From positions 1-9,674 of the forward strand of contig JAQULA010000050.1 in assembly GCA_028718845.1 (NCBI GenBank): a DNA stretch of 9,674 bases, in the 5' to 3' direction. Positions 1-6,909 of the stretch are shown one piece after another. The stretch comes from Candidatus Omnitrophota bacterium (GTDB lineage: Bacteria; Omnitrophota; Gorgyraeia; B26-G9). The notes under the pieces are model-generated. The model ran no database searches, was not told the origin of the DNA, and worked only from the letters and a program-made list of their open reading frames with translations. Both the position numbers and the translations under genes were made by a program. Position 1 is the first letter of the stretch, and each line of letters begins with the position of its first letter.

Positions 1-6
1 GAGCAG

Positions 7-39
7 ATAGTTTACGCGAACCGTATGAGCGTAAACTAT
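7..39. repeat. Perfect 11-bp inverted repeat with 11-nt loop
   Basis: ATAGTTTACGC at 7-17 is exactly complementary to GCGTAAACTAT at 29-39, with an 11-nt loop at 18-28. Such a pair is unlikely by chance. In the minus-strand transcript predicted from the promoter at 184-212 it would form a stable hairpin. No U-tract follows it on either strand, so it is not a standard terminator. It could be a structural RNA element or a dyad operator. Confidence 0.75.
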
Positions 40-63
40 AGGCTTTTGCCGGCTGCGAATTAA

Positions 64-84
64 TCCCGCCGCATTTTGGCGGGA
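64..84. repeat. GC-rich hairpin, 7-bp stem with 7-nt loop
   Basis: TCCCGCC at 64-70 pairs perfectly with GGCGGGA at 78-84 around a 7-nt loop. Read on the minus strand, the stem is followed by the short AT-rich tract TTAATT, so a weak terminator is conceivable. It also nests inside the possible helix between 105-113 and 49-57, which favours a role in RNA structure. Confidence 0.6.
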
Positions 85-183
85 CTCCAACCAGGCTCAA
101 GCTACGCCGCCAGTTAATCGATATAAATCTTCGTCACTTTTCCACAAATTCAGAATAAATCGGTGCAGGCCAAATGAGGTTTT

Positions 184-212
184 ATTGTAAAACAATGCCG
201 GTTAAAAATCAA
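184..212 (-). promoter_or_regulatory. Sigma70-type promoter reading toward the left edge
   Basis: On the minus strand TTGATT (212-207) is separated by exactly 17 nt from TACAAT (189-184), matching the -35 consensus at four of six positions and the -10 at five of six. Transcription would start around 177-178. The promoter lies just downstream of the PocR-GAF stop codon (221-223), so it serves something further left, not that gene. Confidence 0.6.
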
Positions 213-220
213 GTATTTAC

Positions 221-1198
221 CTACTTCAGAGTTATCTTTTCCAGGGCCATGCTGACCAATTCATTCAATAATTCCATCAGCTTGTCGGAAAAATTATTCG
301 GTTTCTTGGCCGTGCAAACACTGATAACTCCCAGCACATCATTTTTATAAAAAACCGGAATGACAAATGCCGAAGTGATTTTCGGCTTACGCATACGCAG
401 ACGCAACTCCCGGTCCGACAATTGATCATTTAAAAACAACGCTTTGCGTCGTTCTATAGTTAAACCGGCCAATCCTTCTCCCGGCTTCAGTTTAGTGGTT
501 TGAATAATATCTTCACTAAGCCCCGTAGCTTCTTTTATCGATAACTCCTGGGTAGTTTTTTCAAAAACCATTACGGAACCGCGTTCGGCCTCGCACAGTT
601 TCATCGCCGCTTCCAGAAATGCCTTCAACAGGTTGCTGACTTTATCTTTTTCGAACAGAAACACCCCGTCATCCATCTGCTGTCCATAGGTTTCCAGAGA
701 AGACATAAACTTAACGATCGAATGCAGGAATCCGCACATGCGTTCCACATCCGCTCCCCGCATAGACGGCAAACGATTGAATCCATCAAAAAATTTTTGT
801 TCATCAACCCCGGATTCCCGGATACGTTCGGTAATCCGGATATCTTTAGAACTACCGCCATATACCAAAGGACCGGCAATCAGGTACACCGTTTCCGTGT
901 TATTAAAAACTATCGGCATACTGAAATTTTCCAGCCCCATCGGACAAACATGTTCCTGTCGTCGGTCGGATTGTGTTTTATTAAGGCTTGCCGCCAATTT
1001 CGGATACCATTGACAGCATTTTTCCCGTGCCGCCGAGGATTCCGAAACCGGTTCTGCGCAAATTACGGGGATATTTGATGGGCGAACGATGATTTCACCA
1101 TTTCGGTCAACCGTCCGCAATGAGAGCCCGACAATCGAGGAAAAAACATCCTGGATGTTTTGCCAGTGTTTTATATCGACACGTTCGTCAAATTTCAT
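221..1198 (-). CDS. PocR-GAF sensory protein without output domain
   Basis: This is a predicted cytoplasmic sensor of 325 residues. Residues about 10-175 match the PocR ligand-binding domain: WQNIQDVFSSIVGLSL near the start, then Cys47, Cys61, Cys62 and Cys85 in the C-P-M-G-L motif typical of the family. Residues about 188-322 form a GAF domain (AERGSVMVFE, GEGLAG, PVFYKNDVLGVISV). No histidine kinase, GGDEF, helix-turn-helix or other effector follows, which is odd because PocR domains are usually attached to one. It may act through a partner protein. PocR is known from propanediol-utilisation regulators, but the ligand here is unknown. The ATG at 1198 is chosen because AGAGAG precedes it. 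The frame stays open to 1243, but the extra 15 residues are unlike the domain. No strong promoter is visible between this gene and the tRNA upstream. Confidence 0.85.
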   Translation of the reverse strand: MKFDERVDIKHWQNIQDVFSSIVGLSLRTVDRNGEIIVRPSNIPVICAEPVSESSAAREKCCQWYPKLAASLNKTQSDRRQEHVCPMGLENFSMPIVFNNTETVYLIAGPLVYGGSSKDIRITERIRESGVDEQKFFDGFNRLPSMRGADVERMCGFLHSIVKFMSSLETYGQQMDDGVFLFEKDKVSNLLKAFLEAAMKLCEAERGSVMVFEKTTQELSIKEATGLSEDIIQTTKLKPGEGLAGLTIERRKALFLNDQLSDRELRLRMRKPKITSAFVIPVFYKNDVLGVISVCTAKKPNNFSDKLMELLNELVSMALEKITLK

Positions 1199-1248
1199 GG
1201 GACTCTCTGGCGGTTTCAAAGCCGGTGGTAATCTGCTCCGCATTTGTC

Positions 1249-1285
1249 CCCGGCTTACCGCCGTATTCCGGCGAAAACAACCGGG
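1249..1285 (-). other. Composite hairpin between tRNA-fMet and the PocR-GAF gene
   Basis: CCCGG (1285-1281 on the minus strand) pairs with CCGGG (1253-1249), and an inner stem CGCCG (1273-1269) pairs with CGGCG (1263-1259) around a 5-nt loop. No U-run follows, so it does not look like a terminator. In a transcript running from the tRNA into the PocR gene it would separate the tRNA from the downstream message and might act in processing or stability. Confidence 0.4.
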
Positions 1286-1306
1286 ATTCTGCGTCTTGAT
1301 TAAAAT

Positions 1307-1383
<77 letters not shown>

Positions 1384-1386
1384 CTA

Positions 1387-1758
1387 TTATTTATTATTTT
1401 CAGTATTGCTGCCGGTATCACCAATATTAGGCCCGCCGGATTTTTTCAAAAACTCATCCATCTTTTCCTGCAAAGAGGAAAAACGGAATTCTTTTTCGTT
1501 GTGAGCCGCAGCAGCCGCTTTCTTTTTTCGCAGCGTCAAATCCAGCTTACCGTCAGCGCCGACTTTTTTCACCCGGGCCGTAACCCGGTCTCCGACTTTC
1601 AGGTAATCGTTGATATCCTTTACAAAGTCATCGGAAACCTGCGAGATATGAATTAATCCACGGGTGTTATTTTTTAATGTTACAATCGCACCAAAATTTT
1701 GGATCTTAGTCACAACCGCTTCAACACTGTCGCCGATTTTAAAACCGTTATCGCCCAT
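1387..1758 (-). CDS. S1-domain RNA-binding protein, YabR/CvfD-like
   Basis: This small protein of 123 residues carries one S1 (OB-fold) domain over about residues 5-75: FKIGDSVEAVVTKIQNFGAI, then GLIHISQVSDDFVKDI and YLKVGDRVTARV. A lysine/alanine-rich linker follows, then a short acidic and polar tail. The pattern is that of Bacillus YabR (general stress protein 13 family) and streptococcal CvfD, which bind RNA or ribosomes and modulate expression. The tail LQEKMDEFLKK also recalls YabR. The start is the ATG at 1758, one base after the ftsB stop, with GAAGAA upstream. An earlier ATG at 1776 would overlap ftsB and is less likely. YabR also follows divIC in Bacillus, so the neighbourhood supports the assignment. 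The gene ends with two adjacent stops (TAATAG) immediately before tRNA-fMet. Confidence 0.88.
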   Translation of the reverse strand: MGDNGFKIGDSVEAVVTKIQNFGAIVTLKNNTRGLIHISQVSDDFVKDINDYLKVGDRVTARVKKVGADGKLDLTLRKKKAAAAAHNEKEFRFSSLQEKMDEFLKKSGGPNIGDTGSNTENNK

Positions 1759-1759
1759 A

Positions 1760-2032
1760 CTATTCTTCAACACCATCGATGACCCGGAACACAATCTCGT
1801 TTTCCCGGGCAACCTTGAGTTTTTCCCGTGCAACTTCTTCTATATAGACAGGATCTGTTTTTAACATTTCAATCTCTTCGGCCAGCTGCTGATTCTGCCT
1901 GGACAGGTATTCTGTTTTCTGAGTCAGCGCCGCGTCTTTTAAACGAAGCTGGTGAATTTTTGAATACGTCGGGAAAAACACAATCACGATAACCACCGCC
2001 GCGATTATTGCCTTACCCAGCGTTAATTTCAT
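1760..2032 (-). CDS. ftsB: Divisome protein FtsB/DivIC family
   Basis: This 90-residue bitopic membrane protein has a very short N-terminus, one transmembrane helix at about residues 7-22 (KAIIAAVVIVIVFFP), a coiled coil at about 28-62, and the family's C-terminal motif DPVYIEEVAREKLKVAREN followed by EIVFRV. FtsB/DivIC proteins join FtsL and FtsQ/DivIB to activate septal peptidoglycan synthesis at the division site, with the coiled coil outside the cytoplasmic membrane. The size and layout are normal for the family. It follows eno, as ftsB does in E. coli, and is coupled to the S1-domain gene by a one-base gap. The ribosome binding site before ATG 2032 is weak. The 81-nt gap to eno contains small GC-rich inverted repeats (for example 2091-2095 with 2104-2108), which could tune translation. 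Confidence 0.9.
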   Translation of the reverse strand: MKLTLGKAIIAAVVIVIVFFPTYSKIHQLRLKDAALTQKTEYLSRQNQQLAEEIEMLKTDPVYIEEVAREKLKVARENEIVFRVIDGVEE

Positions 2033-2113
2033 GACACCATCGCTTTATCCACGCCCGATTTTAAGAGCAAATCTGCGGGATTCCGCTCCTGCCCCGGGCT
2101 TCAGGGGCGAGCT

Positions 2114-3406
2114 TCATTGAAACCGTTTTTTTATTTCCGCGCCGAAATAACGGGCGGCACTTCCCAGTTCTTCTTCGATTCTAAGCAACTCATTATATTT
2201 GGCGATACGTTCCGAACGTGATGCCGACCCGGTCTTGATCTGTCCGGCATTGGTCGCCACGGCCAGATGGGCAATGGTCACATCTTCCGTTTCTCCGGAA
2301 CGATGCGAGATGACCGAGGAATAGCCGGCATTCTTCGCCATAGCGATCGCTTCCAGGGTTTCCGTCAGCGTCCCGATCTGATTAACCTTGATCAGGATTG
2401 AATTCGCCACGCCTTTTTCAATCCCCATACTCAGGCGTTTAGTATTGGTGACGAACAGGTCATCGCCCACCAGCTGTACGTTCTCGCCCAGCCGGTCCGT
2501 AAGCGATTTCCACCCGGACCAGTCATCTTCGGCCAATCCGTCTTCGATCGAAATAATCGGATATTTTTTGATCCAGCCCGCGTAAATATCGATCATCTTT
2601 GCCGCATCGCACTGTAACGGCTTGGCTTCTCCGTTGAGCACGTATTTCTTGTTTTGAAAAAAAGAACTGGAGGCCGCATCCAAAGCGATAAACACATCTT
2701 TACCGGCGGCATATCCGGCGGTTTTGATCGCTTCGAGAATCAATACGATCGCCTCTTCATTGGACTTAAGGCTGGGGGCAAACCCGCCCTCATCACCGAC
2801 TGAAATACTCAATCCTTTTTTCTTCAGGATCGCTTTCAGGTTTTGAAACACTTCCGCGCCCATGCGTAACGCCTGTGAAAACGTTTCCGCGCCCGCAGGC
2901 ATGATCATAAATTCCTGTAAATCAAGGTTATTATCCGCGTGTAAACCGCCGTTCAATATGTTCATCATCGGAACCGGCAATACCCGTGCATGCGCGCCGC
3001 CGATATAACGGTATAAAGGCATGCCCAGCGCCTGGCTTGCCGCGCGTGCGCAGGCCAGCGAAACCCCCAGCAACGCGTTGGCCCCTAATTTGCTTTTATT
3101 CGGGGTACCGTCAAGTTCGATCAAAAACGCGTCGATAACACATTGCGCGGTTACATCCATGCCTTTTAAGCGGGGAGCAATAACGTTATTAACATTATTA
3201 ACCGCTTTCATCACGCCTTTGCCCAGGAAAAGCTTCTTGTCTCCGTCACGCAGCTCGATCGCTTCATGTTCACCGGTCGAGGCCCCGGAAGGCACCGCCG
3301 CCCGTCCCAGTACATTATCCTGCGTATAAACATCAACTTCTATCGTCGGCACACCCCGGGAATCCAGGATTTGACGTGCTTTAATTTTCTCTATTGCGTA
3401 TCCCAC
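2114..3406 (-). CDS. eno: Enolase (phosphopyruvate hydratase)
   Basis: This 430-residue enzyme converts 2-phosphoglycerate to phosphoenolpyruvate in glycolysis and gluconeogenesis, in the cytoplasm. All key elements are visible: DSRG at 15-18, the mobile lid SGASTGE from 40, His156, Gln164-Glu165, catalytic Glu206 in GDEGG, the Mg ligands Asp243, Glu288 and Asp315, the catalytic Lys340 within ILIKVNQIGTLTET, the SHRSGETED loop from 367, and Lys391 in KTG. Two small departures are Val19, where most enolases have Asn, and SAS in place of the common AP(C/S) after KTG. The length is typical. I choose the GTG start at 3406 because GGAG sits eight bases upstream and the protein then begins as enolases usually do. 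The ATG at 3433 would add nine atypical residues. The gene follows the secreted-protein gene after 36 nt and precedes ftsB. Confidence 0.97.
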   Translation of the reverse strand: MGYAIEKIKARQILDSRGVPTIEVDVYTQDNVLGRAAVPSGASTGEHEAIELRDGDKKLFLGKGVMKAVNNVNNVIAPRLKGMDVTAQCVIDAFLIELDGTPNKSKLGANALLGVSLACARAASQALGMPLYRYIGGAHARVLPVPMMNILNGGLHADNNLDLQEFMIMPAGAETFSQALRMGAEVFQNLKAILKKKGLSISVGDEGGFAPSLKSNEEAIVLILEAIKTAGYAAGKDVFIALDAASSSFFQNKKYVLNGEAKPLQCDAAKMIDIYAGWIKKYPIISIEDGLAEDDWSGWKSLTDRLGENVQLVGDDLFVTNTKRLSMGIEKGVANSILIKVNQIGTLTETLEAIAMAKNAGYSSVISHRSGETEDVTIAHLAVATNAGQIKTGSASRSERIAKYNELLRIEEELGSAARYFGAEIKKRFQ

Positions 3407-3442
3407 GATTCTACTCCTTCCTAACTGAAACAATTCATGCTG

Positions 3443-4330
3443 TTATAATAATTCCGTAACCGTATTCATATCGGTATCGACAGTGGTCGTTATCAGCGGT
3501 GATTGTTTTTTCTCACCGGTCCTGAGGTCGATAATGTTTTCGCCGTTAACTACTTTATTGCTGATCCGGGTGCGTAACTGCGAATAAACCACAAACCCGT
3601 GTTTAAGTTCGAAAAAAATTACCCCTTCGACTCTGCCTTCAACCGCGCCGTTGATGATCAATTCCGGCTTTTTCGAGGTTGTCGAGGAAACCGTTGTCGC
3701 CGCGATTTCCACCTTCACGCATTCATAAGCGCCTTTTTTCTCTATTCCCATGACCGTGTAGGTCGTATCGGCGCTGTTGGTAACGGTAAAATCGGCGTTA
3801 TTATCATCAACCGTTTTCACATTACTGAACCAACTCTCCCCGACGCGCAGTTCACGAGCGGGAAAATCCGTAAACATTTTTTTAAAATCGGCGTTCTGCA
3901 GTGCCGGCGGCAAGCCCTGAGGCAAGCGATAATCTTTAATGTCTCCGTTTTCGCTAACGGTTACAACCGCTACTTTTCCTTCCAGCTGAGGCACATCCGG
4001 ATTCGGCACCACGTTATTACTGACTATGGTATTCATGTATGATTTGCCATAGGCAATATTCAGGGTCACCGTCTTTTCGTCGTCATTACGCGCAGCCACT
4101 TCATGGGTATAATTAAACAATCCCTGCATCCTGGCCGCATTTTTCGACATCGCCGCACCCTGATTGCCGGCAATCTCGATCAGAACATCGCCGTCGACGC
4201 TCATCCGATAATTCAGCTTTGTGCCGACCTGGAAATCATATTTAAGTTTTATCTTGTCCTGCGCCCAGCCGGGTACAGTTATCGACAAAATAAAAAAAAA
4301 TAGCACAACAATGGTTGATGTTTTTTTCAC
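3443..4330 (-). CDS. Secreted beta-rich protein of unknown function
   Basis: I do not recognise this 295-residue protein with certainty. It has a clear Sec signal peptide: two lysines, a hydrophobic stretch at about residues 7-19, and likely cleavage after PGWA (residue 23). There is no lipobox cysteine, so it should be soluble and exported. The mature part looks all-beta, with alternating hydrophobic residues. It begins KLKYDFQVGTKLNYRM, a pattern seen in DUF6263-like exported proteins, but that resemblance is from memory. One region (PPALQNADFKKMF, then RELRVGESWF) recalls proteins whose domains bind periplasmic ligands or lipids. The GTG start at 4330 has GAGGG six bases upstream. An in-frame ATG at 4345 adds five residues and is less favoured. 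A strong promoter lies at 4366-4394, so this is the first gene of the eno cluster. Confidence 0.8.
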   Translation of the reverse strand: MKKTSTIVVLFFFILSITVPGWAQDKIKLKYDFQVGTKLNYRMSVDGDVLIEIAGNQGAAMSKNAARMQGLFNYTHEVAARNDDEKTVTLNIAYGKSYMNTIVSNNVVPNPDVPQLEGKVAVVTVSENGDIKDYRLPQGLPPALQNADFKKMFTDFPARELRVGESWFSNVKTVDDNNADFTVTNSADTTYTVMGIEKKGAYECVKVEIAATTVSSTTSKKPELIINGAVEGRVEGVIFFELKHGFVVYSQLRTRISNKVVNGENIIDLRTGEKKQSPLITTTVDTDMNTVTELL

Positions 4331-4365
4331 CCATTTCCCTCGCATTAATGCCGAATATATCGTTA

Positions 4366-4394
4366 ACTATACAACTAATATTTTCAAAAGTCAA
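4366..4394 (-). promoter_or_regulatory. Sigma70-type promoter for the eno cluster
   Basis: On the minus strand TTGACT (4394-4389) and TATAGT (4371-4366) are spaced by exactly 17 nt, each matching consensus at five of six positions. Transcription would begin near 4359, giving a leader of about 29 nt before the GTG at 4330. It sits in the 80-nt gap after the phosphohexomutase gene, so it starts a separate unit of secreted protein, eno, ftsB, S1 protein and probably tRNA-fMet. I see no clear terminator before it, so read-through from upstream is possible. Confidence 0.7.
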
Positions 4395-4410
4395 CTATTA
4401 TTAAATCCGG

Positions 4411-5832
4411 TTATCCGCGAATAAACGCGACAACCTGCTTATGCAAATGCGCTAATTTCCTTTTTGAATCGGCTTCAAAATAACAGCGCACGACCGGTTC
4501 GGTCCCCGACGGACGGAACATTACCCAGCAATTTTCGGCGAATATCAGTTTGTACCCGTCGGTGAAATTTTTTTTGGTTATGGCTATGCCGGCAAAGGTT
4601 TCCTGCCGGACCAATTTTTTCAGACGTTCAAGCAAAGCCTCTTTCTCTTCCGGCGTTACCCGCACATTGATCCGGCCGGAATAGAAATAACCGTAACGTT
4701 TATATAAAGAATTCAAAATATCCCGCAGGCTTTTCTTTTCCCGCGCAACCATCTCGGCGATCAACAGGCACGCCAGAATCCCGTCTTTCTCCGGGACATG
4801 CCCCTGGATGGACAACCCGCCGGACTCTTCTCCGCCGATAAGGCAATCCCCCTGATGCAAGGCCTCTCCGATATATTTAAACCCCACCGGAGTCTCGATT
4901 ACCTCCACGCCTTCAGCGCGCGCGATCGCATCGATCATGTGGGTTGTTGCCAGCGTCCGCGCGACTTTAGCGGCTTTCCCGCGGTGCCGTAAAAGATAAT
5001 AAAACAACAGGGTAAAAACCTCATTAGGGGTAAGAAAAAAACCTCCCCGGTCTACGATACCAAACCGGTCGGCATCCCCGTCGCAGGCAAGCCCGAGATG
5101 AAACGCATTCCGGCGGACATGGGTTATCATTTTCGGAATATAGTGCACATCAGGCTCGGGAGGAAAACCTCCGAACAGCGGATTGGGATAATCATTGAAC
5201 ATCGTCAGCGTACGGCATTGCCCTTCAAGCAATGAGTCGATATATCCCCGGCTGGTTCCATACAAACAATCCACGGCGATTTTCATTTTCGCTTTTTTGA
5301 TTGTTTTCAGATCCACCAGCGATCGCATCCGTTTAAGATATTCCTGGCGGGGATCAAACGTGGTGATCAAGGAATCCGCGTCCTTGACCGCCCCCGGCTG
5401 CCATGCCGCCGCCCGCAATACGGCAATGTTGCGTTCGATCTCCGAGGTGACTTCCTGGGGAGCCGGACCGCCATAAGCCGGTGAAAATTTTATCCCATTG
5501 TATTCCGGAGGATTATGACTGGCGGTAAAATTTATGCCGCCGGATAACTGTTTATTAATAATATGGAACGCGATAACCGGGGTCGGAGTATCGCGGTTGG
5601 TCAGTAAGACCTTAATATTAGCGGCGGCAAGTACGCCGGCGCAGCACCGCGCGAATTGTTCCGAAAGAAACCGGGTATCATAACCGACAATCAGCCCCGG
5701 AATACGCCGGCCGGTTTTTACCGTCCGGGCAATCGCCTGAGTGACTAAACGAACATTCTCAAAAGTAAATTCGTCCGCAATAATCGCCCGCCATCCCGAG
5801 GTCCCAAAATGAATCCGGCCAGAATCACCCAT
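4411..5832 (-). CDS. Alpha-D-phosphohexomutase (phosphoglucomutase/phosphomannomutase family)
   Basis: This 473-residue cytoplasmic enzyme interconverts hexose 6-phosphate and 1-phosphate through a phosphoserine intermediate, supplying sugar nucleotides or linking storage polysaccharide to glycolysis. Its four domains carry the expected signatures: FGTSGWR near the N-terminus (9-15), the catalytic Ser105 in TASHNP, the Mg-binding loop DGDADRFG with Asp251, Asp253 and Asp255, the sugar-specificity loop GGEESGG at 333-339, and the phosphate-binding loop RPSGTEP at 440-446. The GEESGG form is the one known for glucose and mannose phosphates rather than glucosamine (GlmM), but the substrate cannot be fixed from sequence alone. 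The length is normal. The ATG at 5832 is preceded by AAGGAG and lies one base after the purN stop codon, implying translational coupling with purN. Confidence 0.93.
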   Translation of the reverse strand: MGDSGRIHFGTSGWRAIIADEFTFENVRLVTQAIARTVKTGRRIPGLIVGYDTRFLSEQFARCCAGVLAAANIKVLLTNRDTPTPVIAFHIINKQLSGGINFTASHNPPEYNGIKFSPAYGGPAPQEVTSEIERNIAVLRAAAWQPGAVKDADSLITTFDPRQEYLKRMRSLVDLKTIKKAKMKIAVDCLYGTSRGYIDSLLEGQCRTLTMFNDYPNPLFGGFPPEPDVHYIPKMITHVRRNAFHLGLACDGDADRFGIVDRGGFFLTPNEVFTLLFYYLLRHRGKAAKVARTLATTHMIDAIARAEGVEVIETPVGFKYIGEALHQGDCLIGGEESGGLSIQGHVPEKDGILACLLIAEMVAREKKSLRDILNSLYKRYGYFYSGRINVRVTPEEKEALLERLKKLVRQETFAGIAITKKNFTDGYKLIFAENCWVMFRPSGTEPVVRCYFEADSKRKLAHLHKQVVAFIRG

Positions 5833-5833
5833 T

Positions 5834-6439
5834 TTATCTCCTTATCAAAACATTCCGCCCCTTAACCGACAATTTATTTTGAACCAGCAGACGCACTGCC
5901 TCCGGATACAACCGATGCTCGAGACGATGGATCCGCCGCGCCAGGGAATCTTCGGTATCATCCGCTTTCACCGCAACCGCTCCCTGCAGGATAATCGGGC
6001 CGGCATCCAATTCCGCATCGACGAAATGAACCGTCACCCCGGTTATTTTAACGCCGTACGCCAACGCATCCTTGATTCCGTGGACCCCTTTAAACGAAGG
6101 CAGCAAAGCCGGATGGATATTGACGATTTTATTCTTGTAACAACTGACGAACCGCGGTCCGATAATACGCATATAGCCGGCAAGGATCACATAATCAATC
6201 GCTTGTTTTTTTAACCGGCGGATAATATAGGCGTCGTAATCTTCCCGGGTTTTAAATTCCGACCGGTCCACCGCCAGGATGGGAATCCCGGCTTTTTTCG
6301 CCCGGACCAAAGCATAGGCATCGACACAATCGCTCACGACTAAAGCGATCCGCGCCGGAATCCGGCCCCGGTTTACGGCCGCAATAAGCGCTTGCAGGTT
6401 GGAACCAAACCCCGAGCAGAACACTGCGCAATTTTTCAT
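5834..6439 (-). CDS. purN: Phosphoribosylglycinamide formyltransferase (GAR transformylase 1)
   Basis: This 201-residue cytoplasmic enzyme transfers a formyl group from 10-formyltetrahydrofolate to GAR in the third step of purine synthesis. Visible motifs are the phosphate-binding CSGFGSNLQALI at 8-19, the folate-site region LAGYMRIIGP at 86-95, and the catalytic trio Asn107, His109 (NIHPALLPSFKG) and Asp145 in DAELDAGPI. The length is close to the E. coli enzyme (about 212). The ATG at 6439 places the glycine loop correctly at the N-terminus, but its ribosome binding site is weak: the nearest AGG lies about 16 nt upstream. No other purine gene is in view, so the gene is separated from the rest of its pathway. 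It lies 71 nt after the receiver-domain gene and is coupled to the phosphohexomutase gene downstream. Confidence 0.95.
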   Translation of the reverse strand: MKNCAVFCSGFGSNLQALIAAVNRGRIPARIALVVSDCVDAYALVRAKKAGIPILAVDRSEFKTREDYDAYIIRRLKKQAIDYVILAGYMRIIGPRFVSCYKNKIVNIHPALLPSFKGVHGIKDALAYGVKITGVTVHFVDAELDAGPIILQGAVAVKADDTEDSLARRIHRLEHRLYPEAVRLLVQNKLSVKGRNVLIRR

Positions 6440-6510
6440 GATTTTATTACGTTTACCTATGAGAGACGGCGGACAAACGGAACGACCATCGCGGGAATAA
6501 ATCCATATGG

Positions 6511-6909
6511 TTATTTCGTGCGTTTCCTTTTTGCATTTTTCGCCAAAACCGAATTGATCTTTTCCTTGAACTCCGCGTATTCGATCGGTTTATTCAAATA
6601 ATCGCATACCCCCAAATCCAACGCCTCCAGATACGTCTCCCATTCCCCGAAAGCGGTAATAATAATCACCGGGATATCGATATGCAATTCCGACAGTTTT
6701 TTCATCATGCCGATTGCCGTATCGTCAGGCATTTTCAAATCGGCAACCACCAAATTCAAATAAGGAGTCTGCGCGCATTCGATAGCTTCTTTAACGCTTC
6801 CCGCTTCCAAAACATCGAATTTATCCGCACGCAAAAGTTTCGCAAGATATCGCCGCAATACCTCATCGTCCTCCATCAATAAAATCACGTGTTTGCGAAT
6901 CTCGCTCAT
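6511..6909 (-). CDS. Stand-alone response-regulator receiver protein
   Basis: This 132-residue protein is a single receiver (REC) domain with no DNA-binding or enzymatic output. The acidic pocket (Glu13, Asp14, Asp15), phosphorylatable Asp57 in VVADLKMPDD, switch Thr85 in IIITAFG and conserved Lys107 in NKP are all present, so it should be phosphorylated by a histidine kinase or a phosphotransfer protein. It ends in a short basic tail (KNAKRKRTK). Proteins of this type act like CheY or Spo0F, binding a partner or relaying phosphate. No kinase gene is in the window. The ATG at 6909 has GGGG six bases upstream and lies inside the 3' end of rsmI, with a 47-nt overlap in a different frame. The two are therefore very likely translated from one mRNA. 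What it senses or controls cannot be told from the context. Confidence 0.93.
   Translation of the reverse strand: MSEIRKHVILLMEDDEVLRRYLAKLLRADKFDVLEAGSVKEAIECAQTPYLNLVVADLKMPDDTAIGMMKKLSELHIDIPVIIITAFGEWETYLEALDLGVCDYLNKPIEYAEFKEKINSVLAKNAKRKRTK

Larger units (their letters stand above)
1..178 (-). ncRNA. Candidate structured RNA or 5' leader, unrecognised family
   Basis: No convincing coding frame runs through this stretch on either strand. A promoter at 184-212 points into it and would start a minus-strand transcript near 177-178. In transcript order the sequence can form an outer helix between 113-105 and 57-49 (eight of nine positions pair, one G-U, one G-A mismatch) enclosing the hairpin at 84-64, followed by the long hairpin at 39-7. 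Neither hairpin is followed by a run of U, so neither looks like an intrinsic terminator, and the transcript probably continues past the window edge. I looked for signature motifs of tmRNA, 6S, SRP RNA, RNase P RNA, T-box leaders and common riboswitches and saw none. It may be a free-standing small RNA or the leader of an off-window gene. The pairing was found by eye and has no covariation support. Confidence 0.35.

Noticed and set aside
15..105. tmRNA-like tag tract on the plus strand (GCGAAC start, AACTAT, then CCGGCTGCG before TAA, followed by a hairpin)
   Set aside because: The peptide does not end in the usual ALAA-type tag. No tmRNA 3' tRNA-like end with the T-loop and CCA occurs in the following few hundred bases, which belong to the PocR-GAF gene.
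114..137. Seven-codon leader peptide on the minus strand (GTG start, TAA stop) in the transcript leader
   Set aside because: No proper ribosome binding site at a usable distance and no repeated regulatory codon, so it is indistinguishable from chance.
722..1078. Open plus-strand frame of 118 codons opposite the PocR-GAF gene
   Set aside because: It lies fully inside a well-supported domain protein and its translation resembles no family I know.
2091..2108. GCCCC/GGGGC hairpin after enolase, considered as a terminator
   Set aside because: Five base pairs with an eight-base loop and no U-tract after it. ftsB probably depends on read-through from eno.
3599..4042. Open plus-strand frame of 147 codons opposite the secreted-protein gene
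   Set aside because: The opposite strand has a signal peptide, promoter and good ribosome binding site. The plus-strand frame shows no recognisable domain and is a shadow.
6495..6514. Imperfect AT-rich palindrome around CCATATGG at the end of the receiver gene
   Set aside because: The arms are offset by an extra base, and it partly overlaps the stop codon of the coding sequence, so there is no convincing operator or terminator.
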